Shown here: one piece after another, positions 51,301 through 63,710 of the stretch | Position numbering within the stretch: position 1 is the stretch's first letter | How the letters are laid out: every line of letters starts with the position of its first letter | DNA from: Castor canadensis | Taxonomy: Eukaryota; Chordata; Mammalia; Rodentia; Castoridae | DNA: 64,000 bases | NCBI RefSeq assembly: GCF_047511655.1 | Contig: NC_133387.1 | Location: 47,732,353-47,796,352 of the forward strand | Direction: 5' to 3' | Translations under genes and position numbers: made by a program | The notes under the pieces: generated by a model | Told to the model about the DNA's origin: nothing | What the model saw: only the letters and a program-made list of their open reading frames with translations | Database searches by the model: none

Positions 51301-54300
51301 TTAGAGTTTATGACCAGGCCATGATAACTTTATCCTACTCCCAAGTGAACTGTATTGCAACAGTGCTTTTAGAACTACCACCACTGTCTTTAAAAGAAAA
51401 AGGCAGGAAGTAAGAATATTGTTTCCTAATTATCATTTTCTTGCTTTATTTGAAAAAGACTTTTGATGGTCCAAAACCTAGCCAGAAAACATTTGAAAAA
51501 AACCTGAATGCCAAAAAAATCTAATTAAACTCCTTCATAAAATTGCCTCTGTCAGAAAAATATTCAAGACTAGTGATTCTATGTGGATCAGTATACGAGC
51601 ACTGAGAACAGCCTAGAAGCAATGTCATTTTTCTACCTTTCAGAGAATGAGGCCATGGATTCCCAGCCTCTGCTGATAGCCAGATACTTTCTTTCTGCAA
51701 CCTTACACACCAAGATATGGGACAGATGGAAGAAGAGTCAGATAGAAAGCACAGACAGTCCAATTCCAAAGAGATGACCACTGCCTCCATACCTGCAAAC
51801 CACCGGGTTCTAGAGAATTTGAAGAGTGTTTTCTAGTTCCCCATGAGGCCTGGCTCTGATTTTCCTGGGGCTGTCCCCTACCTCCCTCTTTTCTTTTCTG
51901 TGACTTTAAAACTCCGTGACTGATATAGCTGATCCCTATGTGCTTCCTGGTATCCTTGAAGAACTAAAGAGTGCCATGGTTCTATTTGCTTGGGCCTTGA
52001 GTAAAGAACATTCACTTTAAAAAGGAATGCTCTATTAAGTTAAAATTACAGATTTATCAGCCTACCAGACATATTTTATAAAATAAACACAATTTCTTTC
52101 TGGATAAATTGAGCTCTTAGGTCTACAAAGAAACTGAAAAGATTTGGTAGTATGTATTCTATTTGACCACTGTTATAGTCCATTTCACTTCATGAAGAAG
52201 TAAAATGTTGTTTGAAATAACAAAAAGCTTCCTTCCCTCCTTTATCACCTCTACCCCTCCCTTTTTTCCTTCCTCCTTCCTTCCCTTTCTTTTTCTCTTT
52301 TTCCCCTCTCACTCTCTCCACCAAATCAAGATAGGTAGAAATGAATTCTTGATGGATCTGAAAATAATTTACAGAGGATCAAAATAGCTATGTGTTCTGG
52401 AATTCCTTCACCTTCTCTTGTAGCTGTACATTAATGTTTTGTCATTTTTTTAAGAAAAAAACACGGTTACAAATCACTGCTTCACCCCTGATTGTTTTAT
52501 TGTTAGGAACTGGGAAAAACAGAGGTTTCAAATTCAGTCTTCACAGTGGTAGCATTTCCTGGCATCTAAATAGTTTATGGTTAATGACTCCATAAAGCAA
52601 CTAACTCACTTACATACACTTTGACACCAATTTTTCTTGGGGCTGGCACCCCAAAATTAAGTTGCCCAGCTAAATATCCCACCACCAGGGATTTTTGTTG
52701 CTGTATTAACTCTGCATAAAGGGTGTATGTGAAGTATTCTGACTCTGATTGGATGTTATCAAAATATCATTTAGAGTTCACACACTGTCAAAACAGAGAG
52801 TATTAAGGAATCCAGGATGCAAATAGACTGTAAAGAAGTTAAATGGAGAAAGATAGTTGCAACCAGAGGAAGGGTTGCATACTTCCGCTTCCATTAGATG
52901 AAGTAATTCTGCAGGGCCCTAATCCACCGAGGAGAATGAGGTTGTAAAGCCAGCCCCACCTAAAGGGAACCTGGACACCCTTGTGGGTAACAGTTGGGAG
53001 AAATGTGGCCCAGGACCCAGAGGACTGGTCTAAATCTCTGATGAATACCCAACAGTCCGTGAGAGACAGTCACTGTAGAGGGCTCAACCTCAACTCTCTG
53101 GAAATGATGAAACTACCCACAACCACCACTGGAGGGCTTAAATGCAACAGCAAAAGGAGTGTGTAAGCTATACTCTCAAAACATAAATGCTAACTTTAGG
53201 ACCAATAAATATAGTGCTTTGGTAGTGAAGAAAGTTGGTGCTTTTAGAAATCTGTTACTAAAATGTGTTTATTGATTCTATCTTAAAGTTTCACTTTATT
53301 TTATTATTTCTGGTGCTAATCACACACACTACCACTGAGCTACACCCCTGGCCCTCTTTGCTACATTTTAAAATTCATTAAAACTCACTTTAATAATCTA
53401 AAACTCATTTTAGGTTTGTGTTTTGAATGTATAAAGTTAACCTCATTGATAAGAAGAATGAGATGTTAGATTTAAAATGAGACAGTTATAGATTTAAAAT
53501 GAGACGTTTTCTTAAGCATGGAGTGTTTGCTTGTTAGGAATGTAAGCATGTTAGGTTTCAGGAATGTGAAATACTTGAAATGAAAACTGACATTAAGTTG
53601 ATAAGGGCAGCTAAAAATGGGACAGTCATAGGGTGAACAAGTCTGCTCTCCTAGGGCTGAGCTAACACTATTCAAGTATACTGCATGTGTACATAAGAAG
53701 ACAGCATAATGAAACCCACCAACCACTGAAAAGGAGGGGAAAGACGGAGAGAGCAATGGGAATGTAGGAGGGAGGGGTTAACTTGTTCAAGGATCATCAC
53801 AACGAAATGCCCCAAATTATTAATGTATGATGACTCAAAAATAAAATTAAAAAAAAAGGCAGAGGTGATGTTTTCTATTCACCCACATGTGCATCTCAAT
53901 CCCAACTCTGCTGATAGGCACGGTGAATTCATGAATAGGGCAGATCTGCCCTTGAGGTACTTGTCATAGGATACAATCTCAATCTCACTGTCATACCATG
54001 ATTTATTTAAAGCCTCTGAAAGAAATATCATCTATGAAGGATTGCCTGAAGTATAATCCATAGAGCCTATTCATTCTTCAAGATATTACAAAAGTTATCC
54101 TTGGATGAACAAGGCTGCCAGAAAAATATGGATGAGGAATTGTTTGTTTTACCTCCCTCCTAACCAACTTGCCTTAAATATAAATAATGATAATAATAGT
54201 CCTTCATACTTATTAAGGAATTAAAATGTATTCAATGTGACCTCCTCAATCTTTCCAACAACCTAAAGAGTGTGGAATGTGTATATGTGTGAGTATGTCT

Positions 54301-56290
54301 CCACTCACAAAGATAAGTGGCAGATCTTGGATTTGAACTCAGGTTCATAACCATTTGACATTATGTTCTTAGCTTTCACTTCTGTACTTACTATGAAGGT
54401 ATTCTTGGAAATGATGTAGTTTAAGGCACCAACCTTACTTTTTGCTTTATCTTATTTTTCCATATTAAATTTACTTTTAAAATAAAGTATATTGTTGTAA
54501 AGTACATACTTTTGTGTGTAGACAAATTATTTTTGGAAGAATAGAATATAAATAAATGAAAGAATAAACAAATGAATGCATGCTAATTTATAACCAACTG
54601 AATAATGAGTTAGAAATCAAAGGCAGATTTGTTTTTCAAAGACTCATATAGATCAACACCATCCAGTAAAAACATAGGTGAATCACATGTGTAAATGAAA
54701 ATTTTCTAGCAGCCACATGAAAAATTGTAGGCAAAATTAATTTTAATAGTGTGTTTTATCTAATCCTCCAATCCAAAATATTATATTAACATATGAGCAG
54801 TATTATAAAAAGAATAAGATATTTCACTTTTTTGCGGGGGGGAAAGGCATGGACACAGAGTCTTGCTATGAACTCCAAGCTGACCTGGAATTCACTATGT
54901 AGCCAAGACTAGCCTTGAACTCTCAATCCTCCTGCTTCAGCCTCTCAAGTAATGGGATTATAGGCATGTACCTTACACCTGGCTCATTTTTTTTTTCATA
55001 CTAGGTCTCTGAATTTAGCATGCATTTTCTCTTACAGTACATCTCATTGTAGACTAGCTCAGTGTCTATATCTGACTAGACACTATTAGACAGAGTACAC
55101 AGAGTTGAATGAAGGGTTAGACGCCAGGCAGTTTTTGTCCAACCCACTTTTTTTTATTGTTGTTAGGATACCAAGATGACTTACCTATGGAAAAGTCAGG
55201 ACTACTGTCTTGGATTCCAGCTCAGTGTTCATTCCATGGTTCACACTTTCAAGGTGAATGGAAATTCACTTCCACAGAGGACAGCCATCTCTCTTCCCTA
55301 TCACTTTTCCAGTATACCACCATCTACTCTTGTCTGACATAAATACATTTGCTCCCAGGGCTTTCTTCTCAGTGATGAAACTGGGTGCTATTTCACTGAC
55401 ATCAGGGGTCCCCTATTCTCAAGTTCAGGAATGGATGTTACCCGACCCTTTGGTGTGCTCTTCAAGGGGTGAACAAGCTCTGGACCCCAATGCTCCCTGC
55501 GTTTGTCAACTGCTGTGCTGTCTGTGCGATCAGAATGTGGACTGAGCACATGTTTGAGAAGGGATAGAGCCTAATCATATTTCCTTGTTGGGTTATTTAT
55601 TGTGATCATTGTCCTCATCCATTTTCTTTATCTGTCTCACGTTGGTCATGTATTGGAACCATATGTCTCCACAAGGAACACAGTAAATTCTATTCTGTGG
55701 GGAGGAAAAAACTAAAACCTAGACCAGATTCAGTGAAAATGTCTCTTCAAAATTTAATTGCCACAGGTTATATAACTGACAGGTGACCTCACTAGATACT
55801 AACAACCTAATAAGAACTGGATGGAAAGCCTATAAGACAAGACTATTAACTCTTTCCTATGATCCTTTTCTCTTTTATTTCTGAGACAGCCACATAGGGG
55901 TGAGAGATCCATTCTTGACTCATCTCTGTAACTGTGTTGTGACCCTCCCTGCAGTTGGTTATGCTTGTATCCCCACCTACTTGTGTCCCCCACCTGTTTG
56001 CCCTTTGAAACCAACTCATCTGCATCAAACCCCTACTGTTCTTCAGAGACCCTGCTTCATGAAGTTCTGGGCCCATTATCAACTCACATAGGAGAAAAGA
56101 GGCTATCATTAGATTACCCAATTACTCTGATAGCTCAAAAATTAGTTTTGAAACAGAAAAAGTCCTTCTTTTCTTGTTCTTCTATTTCAGTTATGTGAAT
56201 TTCTTTCCATCCTGCCAAAATTCTACCGTAATTGCAAATAATTGTAAAAATTATGATTCTAACTGAAAACTATTTTGAAGCATTACTATA

Positions 56291-56333
<43 letters not shown>

Positions 56334-58311
56334 GTGTATAACCTGGTCATATATGCTCTTATAACCTAAAACACTGCACTCTAATGGCTAAAACAGGGGG
56401 ACCCAGAATTGATGTTTTACAAAGTCAGAGCAAGCTAGGTGGCTGAGCTGGTAGTCTGGCTCTAGCTCTGGCATTCATTGTGCTGGTGACAGCTACTCTT
56501 GACTCTGTGGCTTTGCCTATAGTACAGCAAGTACTCATTGCCCACCTTCAAGATGTGCTTGGTTTCTATCTGGGATTCAGCCAAACACTCTGTTCCCTGC
56601 AGGCTGCTGTGTTTGCATCTCTATTAGGTAGAACCTCAAAGGTCAGAGGTGTGACTGCCTCTTTGGCCCAGAGACCAAAGTAGGGACAGGGTCATTTCAG
56701 AAGTTTCTCTCCCACTGTGTATTTGTGCAGTTCCCGCTCTCAACCTTAAATAGTTTCATAATTTTTCTCCTGAGTTTGATAGTTCTTAGTTTTAAGGCAC
56801 AAAAGAGATGTTTTATATTTCCTACTTTAAAATCACACAAAGCTAATCTGTTTTTGAGTTGCTGGTAGCTTCAGATTTACTTTATTTTTCCTGAGATTCC
56901 TTTAGTATAATGAGGGCTTTCTATCTTTTCTCCATTGAAAAGCACAAAAGAAAACTAAACTAGTAAAAGCAAATAGTTTAGAAATTCTCTGTCCTCACTC
57001 CAGACCTCATTCTTCTGTGAGGCCAAGGAGAAGGTAAATTTCTCAACAAGGTGTGGTGTCAGGAAAGAGATTGGAAAAGAAACAGCAGGGAACAACCTAC
57101 AAAGTAGATACATGATCCTCAAATAATTTTAAAGTCTTTTTAGGGTTCTGTGCTTGTTTCACAGTCTGTACTATAGGGAATAATGCCAAATTGACTGTCA
57201 AAGTTTGTAAAGAAATTTAAGCATTATTAGATGGATGCATGCATAACTGGAAGTGGCACAGTGTGTTGGGAAGACATTTAAACAGGAGGCACAGCTCCAT
57301 TTTGGTGTTCACTGCCAGCTGCATAATCCTGAACAAATCAATGAAATTTCTTGAAGGTGCAGCACGTCACCAGTAACATATGATGCTGCCTCCTGCTCTT
57401 CAGTGCCACCACTGGGATTGAATGAAATGGCAAATGTAAAATCACTGTGAACTTGTAAATGATGGTAGCATCACTTACTCTGGGATACCTGTTATGTGCC
57501 AAGTACTCTCATTTTACATGAGAAAACAGAGGTAAGGAAGGCTAACTAACTTGTCCAAAATTTCAAAGGTCCACATGGGAAAGCTATGACTCAGCCCAGG
57601 CAGCTGGACTTCAAAGCTTATGCTTTACTGTCTCTCCAAATAAAACCCAAGTTAAAAATTATGTAATCTCAGAATGAAATTAGGAAAACTTGACAAATGC
57701 TGTCCAAAATTCACTTTTCTATAGGAAAGTTTTTACTGAAAAGGAAGCATAGGTGATAGTGCCTGCAAAATCTATTAAAAAGCCAAGTGCAGCAAAATGT
57801 GGACATTTTTACAAGAATGTGGACAGGACAGTCCTGAAAACCAACAATGTACCTAAAAGCAAAATTACCCTCTTAGTTTTGACAAAAAGAGAAGGCATTA
57901 AATTAAGGGTTGTCAGGCAAAAAAAAAAATCTGAAATAATTTCTAAAATATCACATGGGTATGTTTGTGCTGTATTTTGATAACCATTTATTGAAACTGT
58001 TCATATGACCACAATTCTGTATTCAAGATCCAATAGATATGCCCGAGGCCAGATGAGGATATAATTAAAGAGTGATATAAACTTGTACAATTTTTCTTTC
58101 CTCTCAACTCTAAGCATAGCATTTTAGTTCAGAAATAGTGTCCCACCGTCTTTGGTTAAGTATGGAAGAGGAGGCCAGAGAGTTAAGGTATAGAAATAAC
58201 TTTATGTTCTCAAACACCCACCCATACCTGCTGCCTGCAGAAAACCTATTGGCTGCTTTTTCTTTTTCTTTCCACTTCTTTCCCTTGTTCGAATCCCTTC
58301 GCAAAGGTGTC
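42105..58311 (-). CDS. PPP1R9A: Neurabin-1 (protein phosphatase 1 regulatory subunit 9A), C-terminal exons
   Basis: Six exons, read right to left: 58311-58228, 48207-48009, 45928-45809, 44997-44974, 43870-43688 and 42317-42105. They join in one frame into 273 residues plus stop. Neurabin-1 is a neuronal scaffold that binds F-actin and PP1 and has a PDZ domain and coiled coils; those N-terminal parts lie beyond the right edge. What is seen here is a Lys/Glu-rich segment, a Ser/Pro-rich linker, a SAM domain (from VHEWSVQQVSHWL on) and a Lys/Glu-rich C-terminal coiled coil ending EGAGEQ. The sequence matches my memory of mammalian neurabin-1 almost residue for residue from GRLENW onward. The gene converges on PON1, as on human 7q21.3. 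Confidence 0.95.
43688..43870 (-). CDS. PPP1R9A: PPP1R9A exon, first part of SAM domain
   Basis: 183 bases, 61 codons, phase 0, between CTATCCCAG and GTAAAG. Encodes ILDDGQSPKHSQCQNRAVHE followed by the SAM core WSVQQVSHWLMSLNLEQYVS through QLLQLDGNKLK. SAM domains mediate protein-protein contacts. The final helix continues in the last exon. Confidence 0.96.
44974..44997 (-). CDS. PPP1R9A: PPP1R9A 24-nt microexon
   Basis: 24 bases between CTCACTCAG and GTGAGC encode SLDMIDDE, phase 0 at both ends, so inclusion or skipping keeps the frame between SSDE and ILDDGQ. Its size, reading-frame neutrality, acidic content and the TGC motif in the pyrimidine tract (14 bases before the exon) are typical of neuronal microexons. 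The motif is seen; regulation by SRRM4 is inferred. Confidence 0.8.
45809..45928 (-). CDS. PPP1R9A: PPP1R9A exon
   Basis: 120 bases, exactly 40 codons, phase 0 at both ends, between TTTTTACAG and GTACTT. Encodes NFTFNDDFSPSSTSSADLSG and continues to LALSSDE, a neurabin-1 stretch just before the SAM domain. Confidence 0.94.
45929..48008 (-). other. PPP1R9A: PPP1R9A intron before the 120-base exon
   Basis: 2.1 kb with one plus-strand tRNA-type SINE (46943-47050). The open frames at 46197-46594 on both strands have no splice or family support. The smaller introns 42318-43687, 43871-44973 and 44998-45808 hold nothing recognised. Confidence 0.75.
46943..47050 (+). mobile_element. tRNA-derived SINE
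   Basis: ggtggagtggctcaagcagt, agagtgcctgcctagaaaac, ttgagttcaaaccccagagc, then an A-rich tail. No clear target duplication seen. Confidence 0.88.
48009..48207 (-). CDS. PPP1R9A: PPP1R9A exon (Ser/Pro-rich linker)
   Basis: 199 bases between CATGACAG and GTAGAA. Encodes IFRGRLENWKPRPSSAALAS and onward to the end at DKTRSK, rich in Ser and Pro, preceding the SAM domain. The following intron is about 2.1 kb. Confidence 0.92.
48969..49290 (+). mobile_element. Composite B1-like dimer plus tRNA SINE
   Basis: Two B1-like units (gtggtggtgcacacctgtaa near 48978; tggtggtgcacatctgtgaa near 49096) are followed by a tRNA unit (ggtgtgactcaggtggtaga near 49207) and an A-rich tail. Confidence 0.88.
49742..50042 (+). 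mobile_element. Composite B1-like dimer plus tRNA SINE with near-perfect target duplication
   Basis: Same build as at 48969. Flanks CTTGTAAACTG (49731-49741) and CTTATAAACTG (50043-50053) differ by one base. Confidence 0.88.
50450..50590 (+). repeat. Possible MER5-type hAT transposon piece
   Basis: Order resembles MER5: cagtatttctcaagcaagcc, cagattcaggtcttgg, gcattagaatttacaggagg, cttggaatctgtatttta. Diverged. Confidence 0.5.
53300..53355 (-). repeat. ID SINE fragment
   Basis: Reverse ID words: ttctggtgctaatcacacac, then accactgagctacacccctg gcc. Confidence 0.65.
54195..54380 (-). repeat. MIR SINE
   Basis: Antisense MIR: tgacctcctcaatctttcca acaacc, agataagtggcagatcttgg and atttgaactcaggttcat. 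Confidence 0.55.
54838..54984 (-). mobile_element. B1 SINE
   Basis: Reverse B1: agtcttgctatgaactccaa, then ctggaattcactatgtagcc, agactagccttgaactctca, atgggattataggcatgtac. Confidence 0.85.
56291..56338. repeat. (TG)n microsatellite
   Basis: Nearly perfect TG array in a PPP1R9A intron. Confidence 0.95.
57480..57640 (-). repeat. MIR SINE
   Basis: Antisense MIR: gttatgtgccaagtactctc, cattttacatgagaaaacag, ctaactaacttgtccaaaat, cccaggcagctggacttcaa. Confidence 0.65.
58228..58311 (-). CDS. PPP1R9A: PPP1R9A exon (Lys/Glu-rich segment)
   Basis: 84 bases between acceptor CATTATAG (with an upstream pyrimidine tract) and donor GTATGG. It encodes TPLRRDSNKGKKWKEKEKAA followed by NRFSAGS, starting and ending in phase 2. 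The leftover AG plus the first base of the next exon makes Arg, leading into IFRGRLENW. The phase match, splice sites and charged composition support it; I did not recognise it as firmly as the later exons. Confidence 0.75.
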
Positions 58312-60904
58312 CTATAATGACAGTACACAATCAGAAAGAGGAAATTGAAATTTCCTCCTTTAATCTTCCTTTTACAGAGGGCTTGCTTTTTACATTATGA
58401 AGTGCTTACCCCAGATCCACAAACTTCTGCTTAATTTTGCCTCCTTGCACCCCCAACAAATTGGATGCCCTTAGTGATTTGGGGCATTTGGCATCATCTA
58501 GGATAGAGACATATATGAAAAAGACCAATTATTATTTTTTAAAAGTCATTAATCAAAAATCAGTACATCTCTGAGTCTAAGGTGTTTGCCTAAACTCCTA
58601 ACAGTACAAGTCACAGGAAGTGCAGCCATGTGGAGGGACATTCACTTAGGCAGGAGAGGTTCTGCTGGACAAAGACTCAGTCAGTACTCATCACAAAGAG
58701 AGTTAGCTTCAAACACATTGGAACGAATGAGATAGACAAGAGTAAACACAATCACTTCATCTTCTGCTTCAAAGCATGGATTAAGATGTCTTTTCTTTTG
58801 TCCCTTCTTTGGCACCAAGAAAGGAACTTTCTTGTCTTCAAGTGCCTTGGCTCTGTCTTCCATACCTTTCTTGCCTTTTGGTTTTCATGCCTTCTGAAGA
58901 AACCCAGCCTACTCCTCTGTATCTCCAAAGCCCAGGATGGAATGTCATCTCTGAGAGTCTGGGAGATTCAAGAAGAAACTTAGTGTGAAAGTTTTCCTTT
59001 TTGAGCTCTCCCTTCGTAGTGGGATAGGGCAGAGAAGAACTTGGGGGGAGACTTCTTAAGCAGGAGCTCAGCTACAAAGTATTTATATCTTTGAGAGGTC
59101 TTTCTTGATATCTGGGTTGGAACATAAGTTGGCTGGCCTCCCATGATGCAGAAGATGCCCAAATCTCTCAGTGTTTGGAGTTGACTGATCACTACCTCCT
59201 TGAGTTATGCTGGCATTCTAAATGGTAGTGTCTTCTGGGGGATGGGGACACTCAAAATGATGCTAAAAACTAATCAGAAGAGAGGCTTTTTGAGTGGAGA
59301 TCAATGTCAATATGGGGACTAGATTCCACCAGTGGCGCTTACTCCACCTTTGACAACACAGATGACTCCTAAGGCTCTACTTGTTGGGTAGCCATAATGT
59401 TGGGTGCCATGTTTCAGTACACCAATGATTAGCAAATGGTGTTTAAAATCTGATGCGTTTTTTGTGTTGGTGCCTTTCTCTATATTTTTAATTGTTTTTT
59501 TGAAAAAATCTAAGAACTATTCTGGCACAGAATGCAGAGACAACAGACCTCCTAAGATGGTGTTAAGTTAACCTTTGCTTGTGATTTTTGTTTACTTCAG
59601 GAGAAATTTATAACCACACATCTGTAAAGAATATGAAGTTCACATAAACAATGTCACTCACGAGTTCTAGTTTCTAAGCTCTTAAGCCACACAGCAAACT
59701 GACAAATAATCAAAGAATTCTTAGCAATGAGCTTTTCATAATTTTAGTTAATGATACTTAGATTACAATAATTGATTCCTTGAAATGTACATAATGAAAT
59801 ACAGGGGTCAGAAATTTGTGTCAAAATCCACTTCTAGCTTCCAATATTTATTATAGATATTTGCGTCATTATTCTTTGAGTAGCCATAGGTGTGACAAAT
59901 ACACATAAAAAGAGTCCTCAGACATGACACAGATGTCTTCTAAGGTGATTTTGCTAATGGACATTGAAAAAGAAAGTAGGATTTCAATTTTCTCAATAAA
60001 AGCCAAAGGAAAGAAAGTGCTGTGCTCTTACAGATCAATCCTAAAGTAGCTCTTAATGGCTAGGACTGTGCGAAATTTAAAGGAGACCAGCTAATTATTT
60101 TCTGAATTAGAGGTAGCTGGGAGATGTTTTAAAGAGTGATGAGAAGCCTGACTGAGACAATGCACACGGAAACACTCTGTAACCTATTAGTGCTGAAGTT
60201 ATTTGGTCATCTTGGGACTAAAAGCCTGATTCTGCCCATTACAGAGCCTGCTGCTAGGCAACCTCACATCATTACCTTACACATTTGCCAAAGTATGTTC
60301 CAAGGAACACACTTGGAAATGTATGGGAATGAATGCTTCCACAAGGCAGAAGAGGTAAGGTAAAGAAATGATGTCCTTTTCCATTTTAAATTAATCAGAT
60401 CTGTTTTTCTGGTCTATGTAAAAACAGCAGTGGATTGATATGTGTTCAGAAAAAGAGAAAGAAGCATCATATTTTGTTTGGTTATTTATTTATTGAGCTT
60501 TATGTAAGACTTTCATTAGGCTTTTAGAAATCTCTCCAATACTACTCTTGTTTCTAATAGAAGTCTCAGCCCCCAGATTGAGTGTGCCAGTTTTAAGCTT
60601 TGGCAAACTAGTTTTCATTTTCAAGGTAATAAATGACCTCTTGATAGCTAAACCCTAAGGACTTTTCTTGAATTGCATTCTTCTTCATGTATTGCAATCA
60701 GACACTTGCCCATCCCTCCTTTTATGATGAGAACTTCCAAACCTATCTCCCCCCGTCCTGGCTTCTCTCCGGAGGTCAGGACCATCTCTGTTAAAAAACT
60801 GAACGAATCATATTTCCCTGTTATGTCTCCAATTTCCTGTTAATGGGAGACCACAGGTCATGAAGCTAGAAATCTTGTGATTGATTCTTATCATTTTGTT
60901 TGGT

Positions 60905-60983
60905 TTTGTGATCCAGGGGATTGAACTCAGGGCCTCTTGCTTGTTAGGCAAGGGCTCTACCACTTAAGCCATGCCTCCAGCCC
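60905..60983 (-). mobile_element. tRNA-derived SINE
   Basis: Reverse copy: gtgatccaggggattgaact, cagggcctcttgcttgttag, gcaagggctctaccacttaa, gccatgcctccagccctc. Confidence 0.9.
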
Positions 60984-62589
60984 TCTGTAATTGGTGTTGA
61001 CTCACTTTCTTCCCCCTATTGTCTAATCACCTTATGCTTCAAGGGTTCTTGTATGGATTCTGTCATTTTCCATGGCTCCTCTTTACAGGTTACCACCCAG
61101 CAGTGTCTCCTCACTCAGCTTCCCCACATCTACTGTCTTTTCTGCCTTATTCTCTACTCAACACAATCTTGTGGCTTCTGAGTAACAGGATAAGGTATCT
61201 GAGATATTTAAATTCTAGAGCCATACATAGACTGAACCTACCTGCTTGCTTTCAGGAGCGACCTCTAAAACCTGCATGGAATGCTTCAGCCAGCTGGGAT
61301 AGCCCCGTTCCTTTAAATTCGTACTGCATATGTCTGCCCTGGCCATGTCATCACTCTATCTTGCATGCCCTCCCTTACCTATTTTTCTTTCTTCTTTTTA
61401 ATTTTTAAAGTCCTTTGAAGGTTACTTCAGTTGCACTTCCTATGTAAAGTTTGCTTACTAACTTCAGATGGATTCAACCTCTCCCCTCTGGGCAATGATA
61501 CAGTTTTACTGTACGTTCACAGAGGCCTAGTGCAACATATGAATGAGAAATGCTTCATGTAAACCTTTAAAAAGGCAGGATCTACTTACCATGATTTAAT
61601 ACAGTCAGTATTTCTAAATGCATGTTCTGTGCCAAGCAATGTGTTGATAAGGACACATAAACTTAGAATAATAATCTCTAATAGTTGAGCAGTTTTCAGA
61701 CAGAAAACTGATAGTACTTAACTTACTGTACTTAGCCTTGACTAGAAAAAGGCCTATTGCTGTTTAAACCTAGAGACAAAAACTTTAGTACTAGGCTGCT
61801 TATCTAATAGAGATAAAGAAGGTATTTTTATGCTTCCTACTGTCATAGAACCCTGTTTTATAAACTTCTAGGAAAAAAAAAAACCCTCATTACTTCCTCT
61901 AATTCAATGGGTATTCATTCAGTTAGAGGCTTATCATTGAGTCAGTGACTATGGGGCTCTGTCTCACATTCTACCGTCATCCCTCAAAAAGGAGAAAAAG
62001 TGGCTACTTGGAAATGTGGCACTGACAGAATTTAGAACACATATAACTCTAGTTACAATAACTAGAGTTTTTTCCTCAGGTTTACAATCAAATATAACTG
62101 TAAGTTAATCATCTTTGTACTAACTTGATAGGTCAAAAGTAATGGCATATTATTTTTTAAAAATTCTACACAAACAGCAACCAGTGACTCAGCTGTTGTC
62201 AGGTTTATCCAGCAATGTTGAAGGAAATATACTTCTAGACCAGAAACCAGGAAACCTTTTCTGTAATGGGCCAGACAGCAACTATTTTAGGTTAGTGAGA
62301 TGTATAGACTCTGTCACAATCACACAACTCTGCCATTGTACCATGAAAGTAAACCTATGTAACTGAGGAATGTAGCTACACTCACGTAAGACTCTGTTCA
62401 CAGGTGGTGCCTGGGTTTGTGATGACCTCCCTTCCAGATGAGTGTTTTTAGTTATCTGGAGAGACATACTTAGTAAGCATTTTATCCAGAGAAATGCTGA
62501 ACATCAGTTAAATGCCATGCTCTTAGTTAGTGACCAAGAAGACAAGGATTAATAAGTGAGAAAACTTCAGCTCACACGTGACTACTACA

Positions 62590-62611
62590 TCACTTGCTGT
62601 ACAGCAAGTGA
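62590..62611. repeat. 22-base perfect palindrome
   Basis: The inner 20 bases are CACTTGCTGTACAGCAAGTG, and the outer T and A also pair. No surrounding repeat recognised. Confidence 0.9.
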
Positions 62612-63641
62612 CAGAGGCAGAGGTAACAGTGAGAACTCCAGTGAAATCAGAAAGAATAATTCACTCTACCTTGGAATGGGATAGGTAGGCCTAAGGTCTC
62701 ATCCAGGAGGTGAAATTTAAGCTAGATTTTGCAGATCAGAATTTTCCAGGAGAGCAGGATTAGACAATAGTATACATATGAGGTCCAGTTTGTACCTGTG
62801 AACATCACTAATCCCCTTCTTAGTTCCCTGGTTAAAAAACCAATGAGTTGTAAGAAATACACATACCAAGGGAAGCCAGAGGTTAATCACATCTAACATC
62901 TCTTGAGCCCAGGTCAAAACAGTGGATTAGTCTCACATAGCAAGGAATGCATGTGTTTTTATAGAATCTTGCTCTCTAGATTTTGAGAACAATAAAGGTT
63001 AACCTACGTTGTATCAGCCTCTGCAATGCCATAAAAATGAAGCAGAGATTTCCCTAAAGTTCAAATGACACTGAGGTCTGTTTACTGGGAACTGGGTAGG
63101 GAGAGAAGGAGGGACGAGAGAAGTGTAGAGCTGGTGGGGCTGCAGTGAAACCAGTCATTCACCAGTACACTCCATACTCTGTACACATCCAGTTAACTCG
63201 ATTCTAATTTTATGCTCACTGAGCAACCTTCTGATCTGTGAACCTGTCAACCACGAGAGACAGAATGGAAAAAGTAAAGGATGGTGGTTATTATGTCAGC
63301 TGACTTCACAAAGTAAACCAGAAAATTAGTATTCTGTTTTAGACATCAGTGTTTTCAAACTTTGAGTCACATGAATTGGTCACGCAGAGACTGATTAAAT
63401 ATAGGTATATTACTGAGATTATGGGTTTAGAAAACTGAGAGCCAGACCCCAAACCCCTGATAGTGTTGTCTGGGAGTCATGGATGACAGGTCTCCCTCTT
63501 GGGCATCTTTCGAGGTACAACAAAACGTGAGAATGGAAAGCCAAAGAGCATAGTATCTTCCTGGTTGTTGATCATGGGGTGTAATGGGGTATCAGAGAGA
63601 CAAGGTCTGCCACCAAAAAAGCAAGCTAGCAAGAAATATGA

Positions 63642-63664
63642 CAGAGAAAGAGAGAGAGAGAGAG

Positions 63665-63705
<41 letters not shown>

Positions 63706-63710
63706 GAGAG
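63642..63710. repeat. (GA)n microsatellite
   Basis: Long GA array with a few interruptions near the right edge. Confidence 0.95.

Larger units (their letters stand above)
48208..58227 (-). other. PPP1R9A: PPP1R9A intron, 10 kb
   Basis: Contains two composite B1-dimer/tRNA SINEs, a MER5-like piece, an ID fragment, a minus-strand B1, MIR pieces, a TG microsatellite and a hairpin next to a weak exon candidate at 50863. No exon fits the phase of the flanking exons. Confidence 0.7.

Noticed and set aside
58681-59192. Two Lys-rich minus-strand frames, considered as a ribosomal protein pseudogene or neurabin exon
   Set aside because: No match to any ribosomal protein I could recall and no splice sites in the phase needed by the exon at 58311.
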